The notes: generated by a model not told the origin, from the sequence alone. DNA of 64,000 nt from DATBQN01 sp963755825 (GCA_963755825.1 CAVWLA010000003.1:1550001-1614000), one strand, 5' to 3'. Shown: positions 8,981-17,029, counted from the first letter of the stretch. Numbers and translations: made by a program.

Positions 8981-9757
8981 TCAGATCTCGTCGACGAACG
9001 CGCTCTTGAGGCGGGTGAACAGCCAGAGGCCGGCAGATAGTAGCACGACGGATACAGCCGCCAGGAGGAGGGTGGCGCGGACCGAGACCACACCTCCCCC
9101 GAGAAAGGCCTGACGGTAGAGGCCGACCAGGCCGGTCAAGGGGTTGCGCTCGATCCAGGGGAGGAAACGGGCGGGCACGTAGGACAGCGGATAGACGATC
9201 GGGGTGAGATAGAACCAGGCGGTGAACACCATCCCGATCACCTGTGCTGTATCGCGGAAGAACACCTGCGTCGAGGCGAGGAGGAGCCCGAGCCCGAGGG
9301 TGAGCGACACCTGGAGCGGGATGGCGACGAGGAGGAGAGGCAGCCCGCGCCAGGCGAGCTCCCCCACCACGGTCAGCACGCCGACGAAGATGCAGGCCGC
9401 GATCGCCTCATGGAGCAGCGCGGCGAGGACCACCGCGAGCACCAGGATCTCTGAGGGAAAGCGGAGCTTCTTGACCAGGCTCGCGTTGTCGGTGATGGCG
9501 GTCGAGGCGCGGGAGGCGCCCTCCTGCAGGGCCATCCAGGGCAGCAGGCCGCTGAAGAGGAAGATGGCGAAGTGGTGGGTATGGGTGCCGGTCGGCGTGA
9601 TCTTCATCACCGAGGAGAAGACGAAGGTGAACAGCAGGAGCATCCAGAGCGGCTGCACGAAGGACCAGGCGAAGCCGAGGAGAGAGCCCGCGTAGCGGCC
9701 CTGGAAGTCCCGCTTGACCAGCTGCTTCAAAAGGAAGAGATGATGGCGCACGTTCAC
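8981..9757 (-). CDS. ABC-2 type transporter permease (polysaccharide/O-antigen export, Wzm/TagG-like)
   Basis: The 258-residue protein starts at a GTG (VNVRHHLFLLKQLVKRD) preceded by GGAGAGG. Length and pattern match the Wzm/TagG/KpsM permeases: an N-terminal amphipathic segment with KRDFQGRYAGSLLGFAW, then about six TM helices, and a conserved YLTPIVYPLSYVP segment between helices. These proteins export lipid-linked polysaccharides together with an ATP-binding partner of Wzt/TagH type. No such ATPase gene adjoins it or occurs in the window, which is unusual because the two are normally neighbours. The permease gene is divergent from the XRE operon and shares its upstream region, so the regulator could act on both. 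Confidence 0.85.
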   Translation of the reverse strand: MNVRHHLFLLKQLVKRDFQGRYAGSLLGFAWSFVQPLWMLLLFTFVFSSVMKITPTGTHTHHFAIFLFSGLLPWMALQEGASRASTAITDNASLVKKLRFPSEILVLAVVLAALLHEAIAACIFVGVLTVVGELAWRGLPLLLVAIPLQVSLTLGLGLLLASTQVFFRDTAQVIGMVFTAWFYLTPIVYPLSYVPARFLPWIERNPLTGLVGLYRQAFLGGGVVSVRATLLLAAVSVVLLSAGLWLFTRLKSAFVDEI

Positions 9758-9790
9758 GCGGTCTCGGCCCTCTCCGGAGTCGCCCCTGAG

Positions 9791-9819
9791 TTGACACCCC
9801 CCTTGGGTGGGCGTACTAT
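9791..9819 (+). promoter_or_regulatory. Sigma-70 promoter of the XRE-TPR-secreted protein operon
   Basis: TTGACA (9791-9796), a 17-nt spacer and TACTAT (9814-9819) form a near-consensus promoter. The predicted start is near 9826, giving a ~50-nt leader before the XRE gene. Confidence 0.8.
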
Positions 9820-9856
9820 CCCTAAACAGTCCAGCTATGCCATTCTGACATAGTAC
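9813..9856. promoter_or_regulatory. Candidate autoregulatory operator (inverted repeats over the -10 box)
   Basis: GTACTAT (9813-9819, containing the -10 box) is mirrored perfectly by ATAGTAC (9850-9856). Inside lies a second dyad, CTATG (9835-9839) with CATAG (9849-9853). Inverted repeats that overlap the promoter of an XRE gene are typical binding sites for its product. That is inference from position and symmetry. Confidence 0.45.
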
Positions 9857-9876
9857 CCCTCCTAGAGCACGCCACC

Positions 9877-10251
9877 ATGGCAACCGTCGAGAAGATCCGC
9901 CAAGTCCAGCTCGTGGGGCGCAAGATCCGCCAGCTCCGCAAGGAGCACAAGCTCACCCAGATGGAGCTCTCCGCCCGGCTCGGGATCCAGCAGTCGGATC
10001 TTTCGCGCATGGAGCAGGGGGAGTACCGGGTGAGCCTCGACACCCTCTTCCGCATCCTCGCCGAGTTCAAGATGAGCATCGGCGAGTTCTTCGAGGACGT
10101 CGCCCGCGAGTCGCTGACTCCGCGCGACGTCGGCATCATCCGGGAGTTCCAGAGCCTGAGCGACAACGCGCAGCGCGAAGTGCAGGACTTCATCGCCTTC
10201 AAGCGCGCACAGGACTCGGGTCGCGGTCGCGGCGAAGACATCGACGGTTGA
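9877..10251 (+). CDS. XRE-family helix-turn-helix transcriptional regulator
   Basis: The 124-residue protein has a canonical Cro/CI helix-turn-helix at residues ~14-68 (GRKIRQLRKEHKLTQMELS, then QQSDLSRMEQGEYRVSLDTL). A short C-terminal region follows (residues ~78-124, with SDNAQREVQDFI), suited to dimerisation. It is the first gene of an operon behind a strong promoter with an overlapping inverted repeat, so negative autoregulation is likely. Its stop codon overlaps the possible TTG start of the next frame, which points to co-expression with the TPR protein. No signal-sensing domain is fused to it; the separate TPR protein could play that role. Confidence 0.9.
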   Translation: MATVEKIRQVQLVGRKIRQLRKEHKLTQMELSARLGIQQSDLSRMEQGEYRVSLDTLFRILAEFKMSIGEFFEDVARESLTPRDVGIIREFQSLSDNAQREVQDFIAFKRAQDSGRGRGEDIDG

Positions 10252-10280
10252 CGACGGCACAGTCAGGGGGGCGCGCGACA

Positions 10281-11204
10281 GTGGTGGGAATGGTGGACGC
10301 GAATCATCCGATCGAAGATCCAATTCTGGCGTTTGAAGAGCTCAACGAGCAGGGCCGGCAGGCGATCGACACCGGCGAGCTCGAAACGGCGCTCGACCTC
10401 TACCGGCGGGCCGCAGCGATCGCCGAGGACATCGGCCTCCGCCGCCTGCAGGACCTGGCGCTCTGCAACGTCGCCGCGGCGGCGATCTCGCTCGGCGCCG
10501 GCGACGACCAGGTGCCGCGCATGCGCGAGGTGCTGCTGCGCAGCGAGGATCCGGCCAACTGCCGTCTCGCGGCCTACAACATCGCCCGCTTCCACGAGCT
10601 GCGGAAGGACTTCAAGAAGTCGCTCTTCTACGCCCGCCTCGCCCGCGACCGCTCCGACCTGCTCGGCAGGGTCGACTGGATCGCCTCGAGCCACAACCAG
10701 ATCGGCAACGCTCTCCTCGCCGACAGCCTGATCGACGAAGCCTGCAGCCACTACGAGACGGCGCTCTCCCTCTATCGCGAGCCCAGCATCCGGCGCGCCC
10801 TGATGCTCGACAACCTCGGCTACTGCCGGGTGCTGCAGAGCCGCCTGCGGGAGGGCTACACGCTCTTCTACGAGAGCCTGGCGATGCTGCGCCGGATCGG
10901 CGCCGAGCGCTACCAGATCTGCCCGCGGCTCGATCTCTGCTTCGCCCATCTCGAGTCCGGCCGCCCCCGCCAGGCCGAGCGCCACGGCCGCAAGGCGCTG
11001 GCGCTCGCCGAGGCCAACGGCAGCGCCGACGAGATCAAGAACGCCCTCTACCTGCTCGGTGAGGCGGCCAATCTGCAGGGCGACGACGACCAGGCGCGCG
11101 GCTATTTCTCGCGCCTGCAGGAGAGCTACTTCCCCGACCAGCCCTACCTGCCGAGCTTCCTCATGGCGATCGACGTCCGCAAGCTGATCAACCTGAAAGC
11201 GTGA
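10281..11204 (+). CDS. Cytoplasmic TPR-repeat protein, probable partner of the XRE regulator
   Basis: About seven degenerate TPR motifs cover almost the whole ~307-residue protein (for example NEQGRQAIDTGELETALDLY, SSHNQIGNALLADSLIDEA, LYLLGEAANLQGDDDQARGY). There is no signal peptide or TM helix, so it acts in the cytoplasm, presumably by binding a protein or peptide. The start is uncertain. A TTG at 10248 overlaps the XRE stop codon; GTG at 10281 is preferred because AGGGGGG lies 9 nt upstream, and ATG at 10290 is also possible. A HTH protein plus a separate TPR protein plus a secreted protein resembles a split version of the RRNPP peptide-sensing arrangement. That parallel is inference. 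Confidence 0.85.
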   Translation: MVGMVDANHPIEDPILAFEELNEQGRQAIDTGELETALDLYRRAAAIAEDIGLRRLQDLALCNVAAAAISLGAGDDQVPRMREVLLRSEDPANCRLAAYNIARFHELRKDFKKSLFYARLARDRSDLLGRVDWIASSHNQIGNALLADSLIDEACSHYETALSLYREPSIRRALMLDNLGYCRVLQSRLREGYTLFYESLAMLRRIGAERYQICPRLDLCFAHLESGRPRQAERHGRKALALAEANGSADEIKNALYLLGEAANLQGDDDQARGYFSRLQESYFPDQPYLPSFLMAIDVRKLINLKA

Positions 11205-11209
11205 GATCT

Positions 11210-12601
11210 ATGAACATGCGCACACCCCTTCTCACGCTGACGCTCGGGTTGACGCTCGCCGCGGCGGCCTTCGGGTTCGATCGCCAGAGCGCCCTCGGCG
11301 CCAACGGCGTCATCTACGTCGCCCAGGCCGGCAAGTACGCGACTCTCTTCCCGAACGGGAGCGACACGGATCCCGGCAACATCGTCCTGGCGCTCGACGT
11401 GACGGACCCCGTCAACGGCACGACGCGCCTGCTGGTGCCCGGCACCGAAGGCGCGGACGTCGAGCAGCTCCCCTTCCTCCTCTACGAGGAATCGTCCGCC
11501 ACCCTGTTCATGGTCTGGCAGACGCAGGTGAGCCTGATCCACCCGATCCTCAACCTCGGCAGCCTCCACGGCGGCCAGTGGGGACAGGTGATCCCGGTGC
11601 TGGGCGACCCCTTCGCCAAGAAGAGCTCGCCGCAGCTCGCCGTCACCCGCGAGTCCTACGTCATGCCGGCGGCCGCCGGCGTCGCCGCGACGACCATCAA
11701 CCGCACGGTGCTCCATCTGGTGTGGGCCGAGGACAACGCCGTCGGCACCCAGGACACGTTCTACACCCCCATCATTCTGGACGACGGCAACTACCTGGGC
11801 TCGAACCCGATCTTTCGGCTGAACGACTTCGACAACAGCCCCGCCGCCAGCAGCGGCCCGGACGTGCCGAAGTCCATCCTCGTCGCTCCCCGCCTCGAGA
11901 CGGGGACGAGCGATCAGACGGTGGTCGTGACCTTCGCGGACGCCTCCTCGAAGCGCCTCGTCGGGGTCGAGATCGGAGCCCTGCCGCGCCAGCTGAGCGT
12001 GCTCGCCGACTTCGCCCGCGCCCAGATCATCGACGTCGGCATCAAGTATTTCCCGCAGCACCTCCAGGCGATGGCCGACGCGGCGAGCGCCGCCGTGCTG
12101 GCCAGCGGCACCTCGTTCTACCCGGAGTTCGCCCAGACCATGGCGGACCGGGTGCGCAGCCTGATCCTCAACTCCCAGGCTCCCGGCGGGCTCACCACCC
12201 TGCAGAACATCGCCGGCGGCGCGCGAGCGCAGATCATCGACGTCGGCGTCAAGCTCGGCCATGGCGGCCTGGTGAATCAGAACGCGGCCTCGACCTCGCT
12301 CAAGACGACGATCGAAGAGGTCCACAGCCAGCCGAACGACCCGACGCCGACGAGCGAGACGCACCTCTTCCAGTTCCAGGTCGCGTCCAGCCGCCCGCTG
12401 CCGAGCATCGGGACCGGTACGGTGCTCCTCTATTCCTCCGAGGACGGCCAGAAGGCGGTGATCTCCTGGCAGCAGGACACCCAGGTCCAGTACTCCGAGG
12501 CGACGCCGACGGGCTGGAGCGATGTCCACAACATCCTGCTGAGCGATCAGATCAGCCTCGACAAGGCGCAGCAGCTCCTCGAATACCGAGTCCGCCAGTA
12601 G
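11210..12601 (+). CDS. Secreted protein of unknown function, third gene of the XRE operon
   Basis: A signal peptide (MNMRTPLLTLTLGLTLAAAAFG) leads a ~463-residue protein of mixed composition. Motifs such as LPFLLYEESSATLFMVWQTQ and FLYSSEDGQKAVISW-like strands suggest a beta-propeller-type fold that monitors or binds something. Two similar segments, ARAQIIDVGIKYF and ARAQIIDVGVKLG, indicate an internal duplication near residues 265-345. I do not recognise a family. It begins 5 nt after the TPR stop codon and ends just before an intrinsic terminator, so it is clearly part of the operon. Its secretion next to a cytoplasmic regulator pair suggests it is the regulated output or an envelope sensor. 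Confidence 0.78.
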   Translation: MNMRTPLLTLTLGLTLAAAAFGFDRQSALGANGVIYVAQAGKYATLFPNGSDTDPGNIVLALDVTDPVNGTTRLLVPGTEGADVEQLPFLLYEESSATLFMVWQTQVSLIHPILNLGSLHGGQWGQVIPVLGDPFAKKSSPQLAVTRESYVMPAAAGVAATTINRTVLHLVWAEDNAVGTQDTFYTPIILDDGNYLGSNPIFRLNDFDNSPAASSGPDVPKSILVAPRLETGTSDQTVVVTFADASSKRLVGVEIGALPRQLSVLADFARAQIIDVGIKYFPQHLQAMADAASAAVLASGTSFYPEFAQTMADRVRSLILNSQAPGGLTTLQNIAGGARAQIIDVGVKLGHGGLVNQNAASTSLKTTIEEVHSQPNDPTPTSETHLFQFQVASSRPLPSIGTGTVLLYSSEDGQKAVISWQQDTQVQYSEATPTGWSDVHNILLSDQISLDKAQQLLEYRVRQ

Positions 12602-12618
12602 AGGCCTCGATCGACTGC

Positions 12619-12665
12619 TCCCCCGCGATCCGCTGATGCGAGCGGCGCGGGGGTTCGCTTTTTTA
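12619..12665 (+). terminator. Intrinsic terminator of the XRE operon
   Basis: CCCCCGCG (12620-12627) pairs with CGCGGGGG (12646-12653), with further pairing inside the loop, and is followed by six T (12659-12664). It separates this operon from the convergent GHMP kinase gene; on the minus strand it has no T-run. Confidence 0.88.
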
Positions 12666-12667
12666 GC

Positions 12668-13663
12668 CTACCGATCGATCGTCAGCCGCAGCGGCTCCGC
12701 CGCCGGGTGGACGGAGAGAACCTCGGCGCCGGCCGCCTGCAGCTCTCGCGCGACCTTCTCGCGGCGGTCGGGCGGGCTCAGGAAGGCGAGACACCCACCT
12801 CCTCCGGCACCGCACGCCTTGCCGCCCCAGGCACCCGCGCCGAGCGCCGCGGCGAGGAAGCGCTCGAGGGCCGGAGTCGAGATCCCCGGTGCGAGCTGCC
12901 GGCGATAGGACCATTCCCGGCTCATCAGCTCGCCGACCCGCGGCAGATCGGCGCCGGCGAGGGCGCTCTCCAACTCGCCTGCCACGGTAGCGATCGAGGC
13001 GAAGAGCTCGCTCACCTGCGGCTCGCCCTCGAGCCGCCGCCGCACCACCTGCCAGTTGTTGCCGGCCGAGAAGTGGCTCTGACCCGAGTAGGCGACGACG
13101 AGGCTCCCGTCGAGCTGGCCGAGGTCGACGTCGAGCCGCTCGACGCGCTCGCCGCCGGCGCCGTGCGCGATCGCGAGCGCCCCGCCGAGAAGCGCGGGAT
13201 AGTGGTCCTGGATGCCGGTCGGCAGCCCCATGAGGAGGGCCTCGAGGTCGCGCGCCAGGTGCACCTTCTCAGCCACCGAGGTGCGCCGGAGATCGAAGGC
13301 TTCCTCACCAGCGGCGATGAGCGCCACGGCGAGCGCGGAGCTCGCCCCCAGCCCACCGCCCCGCGGCGAGCCGCTTTCGAGGGCGACCTCGCAGGGCGGC
13401 AGCGCGAGCGCCTCGGCGATCGTCCCGGCGAGCGCACCCTCGGGCTCGCGAGCGAGCGCCGCGGCTGAGGCAGCCTCAAGGACGCGATCTCCCTGTCGCA
13501 GGCGGTAGCCGGAAGACCGCGGCGACAGGCGAACCGTCGCCGCGAGATCGATCGCCAGGTTGATCGTTCGCGCGCCGGGGTGCAGAACCCCGAGCGGCCA
13601 GATGTCGAGAGTGCCGCCGGCGAGGTCGACGCGGCACGAGGCGCGCGCCTGGACGGCGCTCAC
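12668..13663 (-). CDS. GHMP-family sugar kinase (HddA/fucokinase-like)
   Basis: The 331-residue protein shows the GHMP hallmarks. An N-terminal RVDLAGGTLD motif is typical of the heptose-7-phosphate kinase/fucokinase branch. The ATP-binding loop SPRGGGLGASSA spans residues 99-110, LPTGIQDHYPALLGG matches the motif-2 region, and the C-terminal motif 3 is GKACGAGGGGC. Members such as HddA phosphorylate D-glycero-D-manno-heptose 7-phosphate for surface glycan synthesis. The exact sugar cannot be told from sequence. The start is a GTG whose ribosome-binding region lies inside a strong hairpin. The gene follows the M23 peptidase gene by 51 nt on the same strand, and both fit an envelope role. Confidence 0.88.
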   Translation of the reverse strand: MSAVQARASCRVDLAGGTLDIWPLGVLHPGARTINLAIDLAATVRLSPRSSGYRLRQGDRVLEAASAAALAREPEGALAGTIAEALALPPCEVALESGSPRGGGLGASSALAVALIAAGEEAFDLRRTSVAEKVHLARDLEALLMGLPTGIQDHYPALLGGALAIAHGAGGERVERLDVDLGQLDGSLVVAYSGQSHFSAGNNWQVVRRRLEGEPQVSELFASIATVAGELESALAGADLPRVGELMSREWSYRRQLAPGISTPALERFLAAALGAGAWGGKACGAGGGGCLAFLSPPDRREKVARELQAAGAEVLSVHPAAEPLRLTIDR

Positions 13664-13664
13664 G

Positions 13665-13689
13665 CCGCGACTCCCGGCGGGAGTCGCGG
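13665..13689 (-). promoter_or_regulatory. Hairpin covering the ribosome-binding site of the GHMP kinase
   Basis: An 11-bp perfect stem (13665-13675 with 13679-13689) with a 3-nt loop ends 1 nt before the GTG start. The GGGAG that would serve as Shine-Dalgarno sequence is inside the stem. It has no T-run and so is not an obvious terminator. Confidence 0.6.
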
Positions 13690-13714
13690 CTCGGCGAGGA
13701 TGGTCAGGGGAGCG

Positions 13715-15079
13715 CTACCGCGCGAGAGCACCGGCGAGCGACCGCGACGGCGCTCCGGCGTTGATCGCCCGCTGTGGGTTGGGCACGAGACGGGACTTGA
13801 GCGAGGCGGGCACCCTCCCGCTGTCCATGGTCGCCCGCAGCTCGTCGCGCCAGGTGTGGAACGAGGCGAGCTGGTAGGACGGGATCGCCTCGTCACGGAC
13901 GCCGTTGAGCGACAGCGGGTCGATCCACTGATCGCGATACTTGACGCGATAGTCCAGGTGGGGACCCGTCGCGAGGCCGGTGGCGCCGGTGTAGGCGATG
14001 ATCTCGCCCTGCCGCACGCGCGCGCCCGGACGGATGCCGGCGGCGAACCGCGAGAGGTGGAGGTAGTTGGTCACGTACTGCTCGCCGTGCTTCACCTTGA
14101 CGACGTTGCCGCCACCGGCGTCCCAGCCGGCGAAGAGCACCACGCCGGCCGCCGTCACCTGCACCGGAGTGCCGACCGGCGCGCCGTAGTCCACCCCGTA
14201 GTGGGGCCGGAAGACGTTCAGCACGGGGTGGAAGCGGTGCATGCTGAAGCTCGAGGTGATGTGCGAGTAGCGCAGCGGCGAGCGCAGGAACATCTTCTTG
14301 AGCGGCTGGCCCTCGCCGTCGTAGTACGTATCGCCCTCGCGGAAGTGGTAGGCCTCGTGGCGGCGCCCGTCGCTGTTCTGATAGGAGACCGCGAGGACAT
14401 CGCCGATGGCGGTGGTCTGGCCGTTCATGCGAACCTCTTCGTAGAGCGCCTCGAAGCGGTCGCCGCGGTGCAGGTCGCGGTTGAAGTCGAGGTCCCAGCG
14501 TAGGACGTCCGCCATGCGGTAGGCGAGGGCGAGGGGACCGCCGGCGCGCCGGATGGAGCTCTCGAGCGAGCCGTCGACCTCGCCGGCGAGAGCCCGCACC
14601 TCGACCGTGCGCTGGAAGGGCTGCCAGACGGACTCCCACTGCCGGCCGGCGCGGTCCAGCTGCAGCCGGCCGTTGCCGTCGAGGGTGATCTCGAGCGAGG
14701 CGAGCGAGAAGTCGGGATTGAAGAACGCCGAGTAGCGGTTGCCGGCGCGCAGGGCGCGCACGTTGACGTGCTCGGAGAGCGCATGCGTCGCCTGCCGGGC
14801 GTCGCCGCTCGGCAGCCCCAGCCGCTCGAAGACATCGGTGATCGTCTCGCCACGCAGCAGGGTGAACTCCGCCGGGATGCGAGCTCGGCTGAGATGGATC
14901 GTCGCCTCGGTGGGAAGGGCTCCGGCGGGGCTGAAATGGGCGAGCGGCGGGAAGGAAGCTGGAGAGTGGGTATCGAAGTGGCGCGTGGCTTGCAGCAGAC
15001 TCAGTGCGAGGAGGGCGAGCCCGAGTGGCAGGATGAAACGCAGCGAGCGCGGACCGAGTTGTACCTTCAATAGCTGCAT
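13715..15079 (-). CDS. M23-family zinc endopeptidase, MepM/OapA-like cell-wall hydrolase
   Basis: A single N-terminal TM/signal-anchor (residues ~13-32, FILPLGLALLALSLL) is followed by an OapA/LysM-like segment (LLRGETITDVFERLGL, near residues 73-120). A long linker precedes the LytM catalytic domain at ~280-400. The zinc site reads H293-x3-D297 (HYGVDYG), with the later HLDYRVKY supplying the second HxD-like element, so the enzyme appears active. Family members cut peptide crosslinks in peptidoglycan in the periplasm during growth. The length of 454 residues is normal for the MepM group. GGGAGG lies about 10 nt before the ATG. It heads a probable two-gene unit with the GHMP kinase. Confidence 0.9.
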   Translation of the reverse strand: MQLLKVQLGPRSLRFILPLGLALLALSLLQATRHFDTHSPASFPPLAHFSPAGALPTEATIHLSRARIPAEFTLLRGETITDVFERLGLPSGDARQATHALSEHVNVRALRAGNRYSAFFNPDFSLASLEITLDGNGRLQLDRAGRQWESVWQPFQRTVEVRALAGEVDGSLESSIRRAGGPLALAYRMADVLRWDLDFNRDLHRGDRFEALYEEVRMNGQTTAIGDVLAVSYQNSDGRRHEAYHFREGDTYYDGEGQPLKKMFLRSPLRYSHITSSFSMHRFHPVLNVFRPHYGVDYGAPVGTPVQVTAAGVVLFAGWDAGGGNVVKVKHGEQYVTNYLHLSRFAAGIRPGARVRQGEIIAYTGATGLATGPHLDYRVKYRDQWIDPLSLNGVRDEAIPSYQLASFHTWRDELRATMDSGRVPASLKSRLVPNPQRAINAGAPSRSLAGALAR

Positions 15080-15291
15080 CCGGGAAGACCTCCCTCGGGG
15101 GGTGCTGGAATTCTAGAGTCGCAGAGCTCGATGGCTACGCGGCGGATACTAGCGAAAGGATGGGTCTGCGCGCAAGGTTTGCAGCGCGCGGCGTAGATGC
15201 GGCGGAAGGCGTCGTGGCGGGTTTTACATCACTCTTCTAGCATCTTTTACAGAGCGTTCCTCCCCTGTCGTCGGTGGCGCCGAGCGGCCGA

Positions 15292-15756
15292 CTAGCGCAG
15301 CGCATCCTCGATCACATGATCCGGATCGTCGGGCAGCTTGCCGCGGTAGGCCACCTGGCCGTCCTTGACGACGAGCAACCCGGGCAGCGTCGCCACGGCA
15401 TAGTGCTTGGAGAAGGCGCCCTCGGTGTCGAGGAACACCGGCACCGTGAACCCCTTGCCGGCCAAGAAACGCTCGACCGTCGAGCGGTCCTCCTGAAAAT
15501 TCACCGTCACCACATGCGCCTTGCTCCCCCACCGCGAGGCGAGCGGATTGACCCGCTCGACGATGTTGCGCGAACGCGGCGACCAGCTCGCCCAGATGAT
15601 GGCGATCGTCGCGCCGTGCGCCAGGTCGGCGTCGGCGAGCTGCTCGCCGCCCAGCCCGCGCAGGCTGACGCCTTCGCCGACGAGCGGCAGGCTCGCCAGG
15701 AGCAGGGTCGCGGCGAGCGCGATCGACGGCGCGAAGCGAGAACGGCGGCTTTTCAC
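15292..15756 (-). CDS. Exported thioredoxin-fold protein lacking the CxxC motif
   Basis: A signal peptide (residues ~10-28) precedes a TlpA/ResA-like thioredoxin domain. The strand and cis-Pro features are intact: IAIIWASW at 51-58, FTVPVFLDTEGAF, and the cis-Pro context VATLPGLLVVKDG. The redox dipeptide pair is missing: where WCxxC is expected the sequence reads W58-S59-P60-R61-S62, so both catalytic cysteines are serine. Classical disulfide exchange is therefore impossible and a binding, chaperone or sensing role is more likely. It starts with a GTG 17 nt after the RsrA-like anti-sigma gene and probably shares its transcript. Confidence 0.82.
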   Translation of the reverse strand: MKSRRSRFAPSIALAATLLLASLPLVGEGVSLRGLGGEQLADADLAHGATIAIIWASWSPRSRNIVERVNPLASRWGSKAHVVTVNFQEDRSTVERFLAGKGFTVPVFLDTEGAFSKHYAVATLPGLLVVKDGQVAYRGKLPDDPDHVIEDALR

Positions 15757-15773
15757 GGTGGGTCGTCCAGCGA

Positions 15774-16019
15774 TCAGTGGGGCTGATCGTGACCGCTGCG
15801 GTGAGGCATGTTGAACAGGATGCGGTGGCGTAGACGGTCAGGAGCGCAACAGCGCATGCAGCGCTGTCTCACCACCAGCAGCAGCTTGCGGGTGTAGTCG
15901 ATCTTCTTCGAGCAGTCGCCGCAGTGGGAGATGTGGTCCCGGAAAGGAGTCAGCAGCTCTTCGTCCATCTCGTTGTCGAAGAACAGGAAGATCACTTCGC
16001 CAACTCGTTTGCAATCCAT
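15774..16019 (-). CDS. RsrA-like zinc-binding anti-sigma factor (ZAS family)
   Basis: The 81-residue protein has the anti-sigma zinc signature H29-x3-C33-x2-C36 (HISHCGDC). It also has Cys3 at the N-terminus and C54, C57 and C58 after a helix, which closely matches the cysteine layout of RsrA from Streptomyces. In RsrA, oxidation of these cysteines expels zinc and releases the sigma factor. There is no TM helix, so it is a cytoplasmic redox sensor. GGAGGAAGGACG precedes the ATG. It lies 107 nt downstream of the cognate sigma gene and 17 nt upstream of the thioredoxin-fold gene. Function is inferred from family and context. Confidence 0.85.
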   Translation of the reverse strand: MDCKRVGEVIFLFFDNEMDEELLTPFRDHISHCGDCSKKIDYTRKLLLVVRQRCMRCCAPDRLRHRILFNMPHRSGHDQPH

Positions 16020-16126
16020 CGTCCTTCCTCCGCGATCCGGTGCCTCGAAGACTGCCGCTCGGATTCCAGCGCGCGGCTCGCCCTAATCAACTCCACCCCG
16101 ACGGGAGATATTCCGCGCAAATCCGC

Positions 16127-16750
16127 CTATTTGCTGCCCGCCACGCGGCTCCGCATCTTCGCCGGCTCACCGCCTTCGCGGATGTAGCCATGCTCGCGCG
16201 CGAACTCGAGCATCGCCGCCTCGAGCAGCCGCCGTCCGCGGTAGAGGCGGCTCATCACCGTGCCGACCGGAACCTCGAGGATCTCGGCGATCTCCTTGTA
16301 CGAGAATCCTTCGAGGTCGGCGAGGATGACCACCATGCGGTAGTCCTGAGGAAGCTTGTCGAGGGCGCGCTGGACGTCCTCGTCGAGCACGTTCTCGAGG
16401 AACTCTTCTTCGGGATTCTTGATCTGCCGGGCGGCGTCTTCGCTCACCTGGCTTTCGAACGACTCTTCGATATCGGCGAAGTCCGAGAGCGCCGGGGCCT
16501 GCTGCTTCTTGCGGTAGTTGTTGATGAAGGTATTCTTCATTATTTTGAACAACCACGCCTTGAAGTTCGTCCCCTCCTCGAACTTGTCGTAGTACCGGTA
16601 CGCCTTGAGGTAGCTCTCCTGAACCAGGTCCTCGGCGTCCTCGGAATTGCGCGTCATCCTGTAGGCGGTGTTATACAGCGCGTCCACGAAGGGCATCGCT
16701 GCCGCCTCGAAGTCCCACCCTTTCTGGTGGTTCGCAGTCTCTTTAGGCAT
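16127..16750 (-). CDS. ECF sigma factor, SigR-like (oxidative-stress sigma)
   Basis: Region 2 (residues ~18-85) contains LYNTAYRMTRNSEDAEDLVQ, ESYLKAYRYYDKFEEGTNF and FINNYRKKQQ. Region 4 (~130-190) contains LPQDYRMVVILADLEG, YKEIAEILEVP and GTVMSRLYRGRRLL. These stretches match actinobacterial SigR (ECF12 type) unusually well for a diderm organism, as far as I can recall that family. The ATG at 16750 is preferred to upstream codons because AAGGGGGT ends 5 nt before it. With the RsrA-like partner downstream it would direct transcription of thiol-stress genes. I looked for a SigR-type GGAAT/GTT promoter upstream to support autoregulation and did not find a convincing one. Confidence 0.92.
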   Translation of the reverse strand: MPKETANHQKGWDFEAAAMPFVDALYNTAYRMTRNSEDAEDLVQESYLKAYRYYDKFEEGTNFKAWLFKIMKNTFINNYRKKQQAPALSDFADIEESFESQVSEDAARQIKNPEEEFLENVLDEDVQRALDKLPQDYRMVVILADLEGFSYKEIAEILEVPVGTVMSRLYRGRRLLEAAMLEFAREHGYIREGGEPAKMRSRVAGSK

Positions 16751-17029
16751 TCTGACCCCCTTCAACTCGGGATCTCTCCCCACCCGAAGATACGCACGAG
16801 GAGTGCCAACAGTTTAGGACCCGTCCGCCCAGCCGTCCCCGGCAGCGGCGATGGCGCGAGCGGCCAGGTTTCATCGAGCTGTCCCGATTCTGGACTGCCG
16901 CGGCGCGGGACGTTCCGCGGCGGCGGAGCGTCGACGGCCGACGCGCCGCGTCAGCCGTTTCGGCACGTCGATGGCGTCATTCGCGACGGGAGCCCCTGCC
17001 CCGACGCGCGTCTCCGGCTCAGGGGCGGC

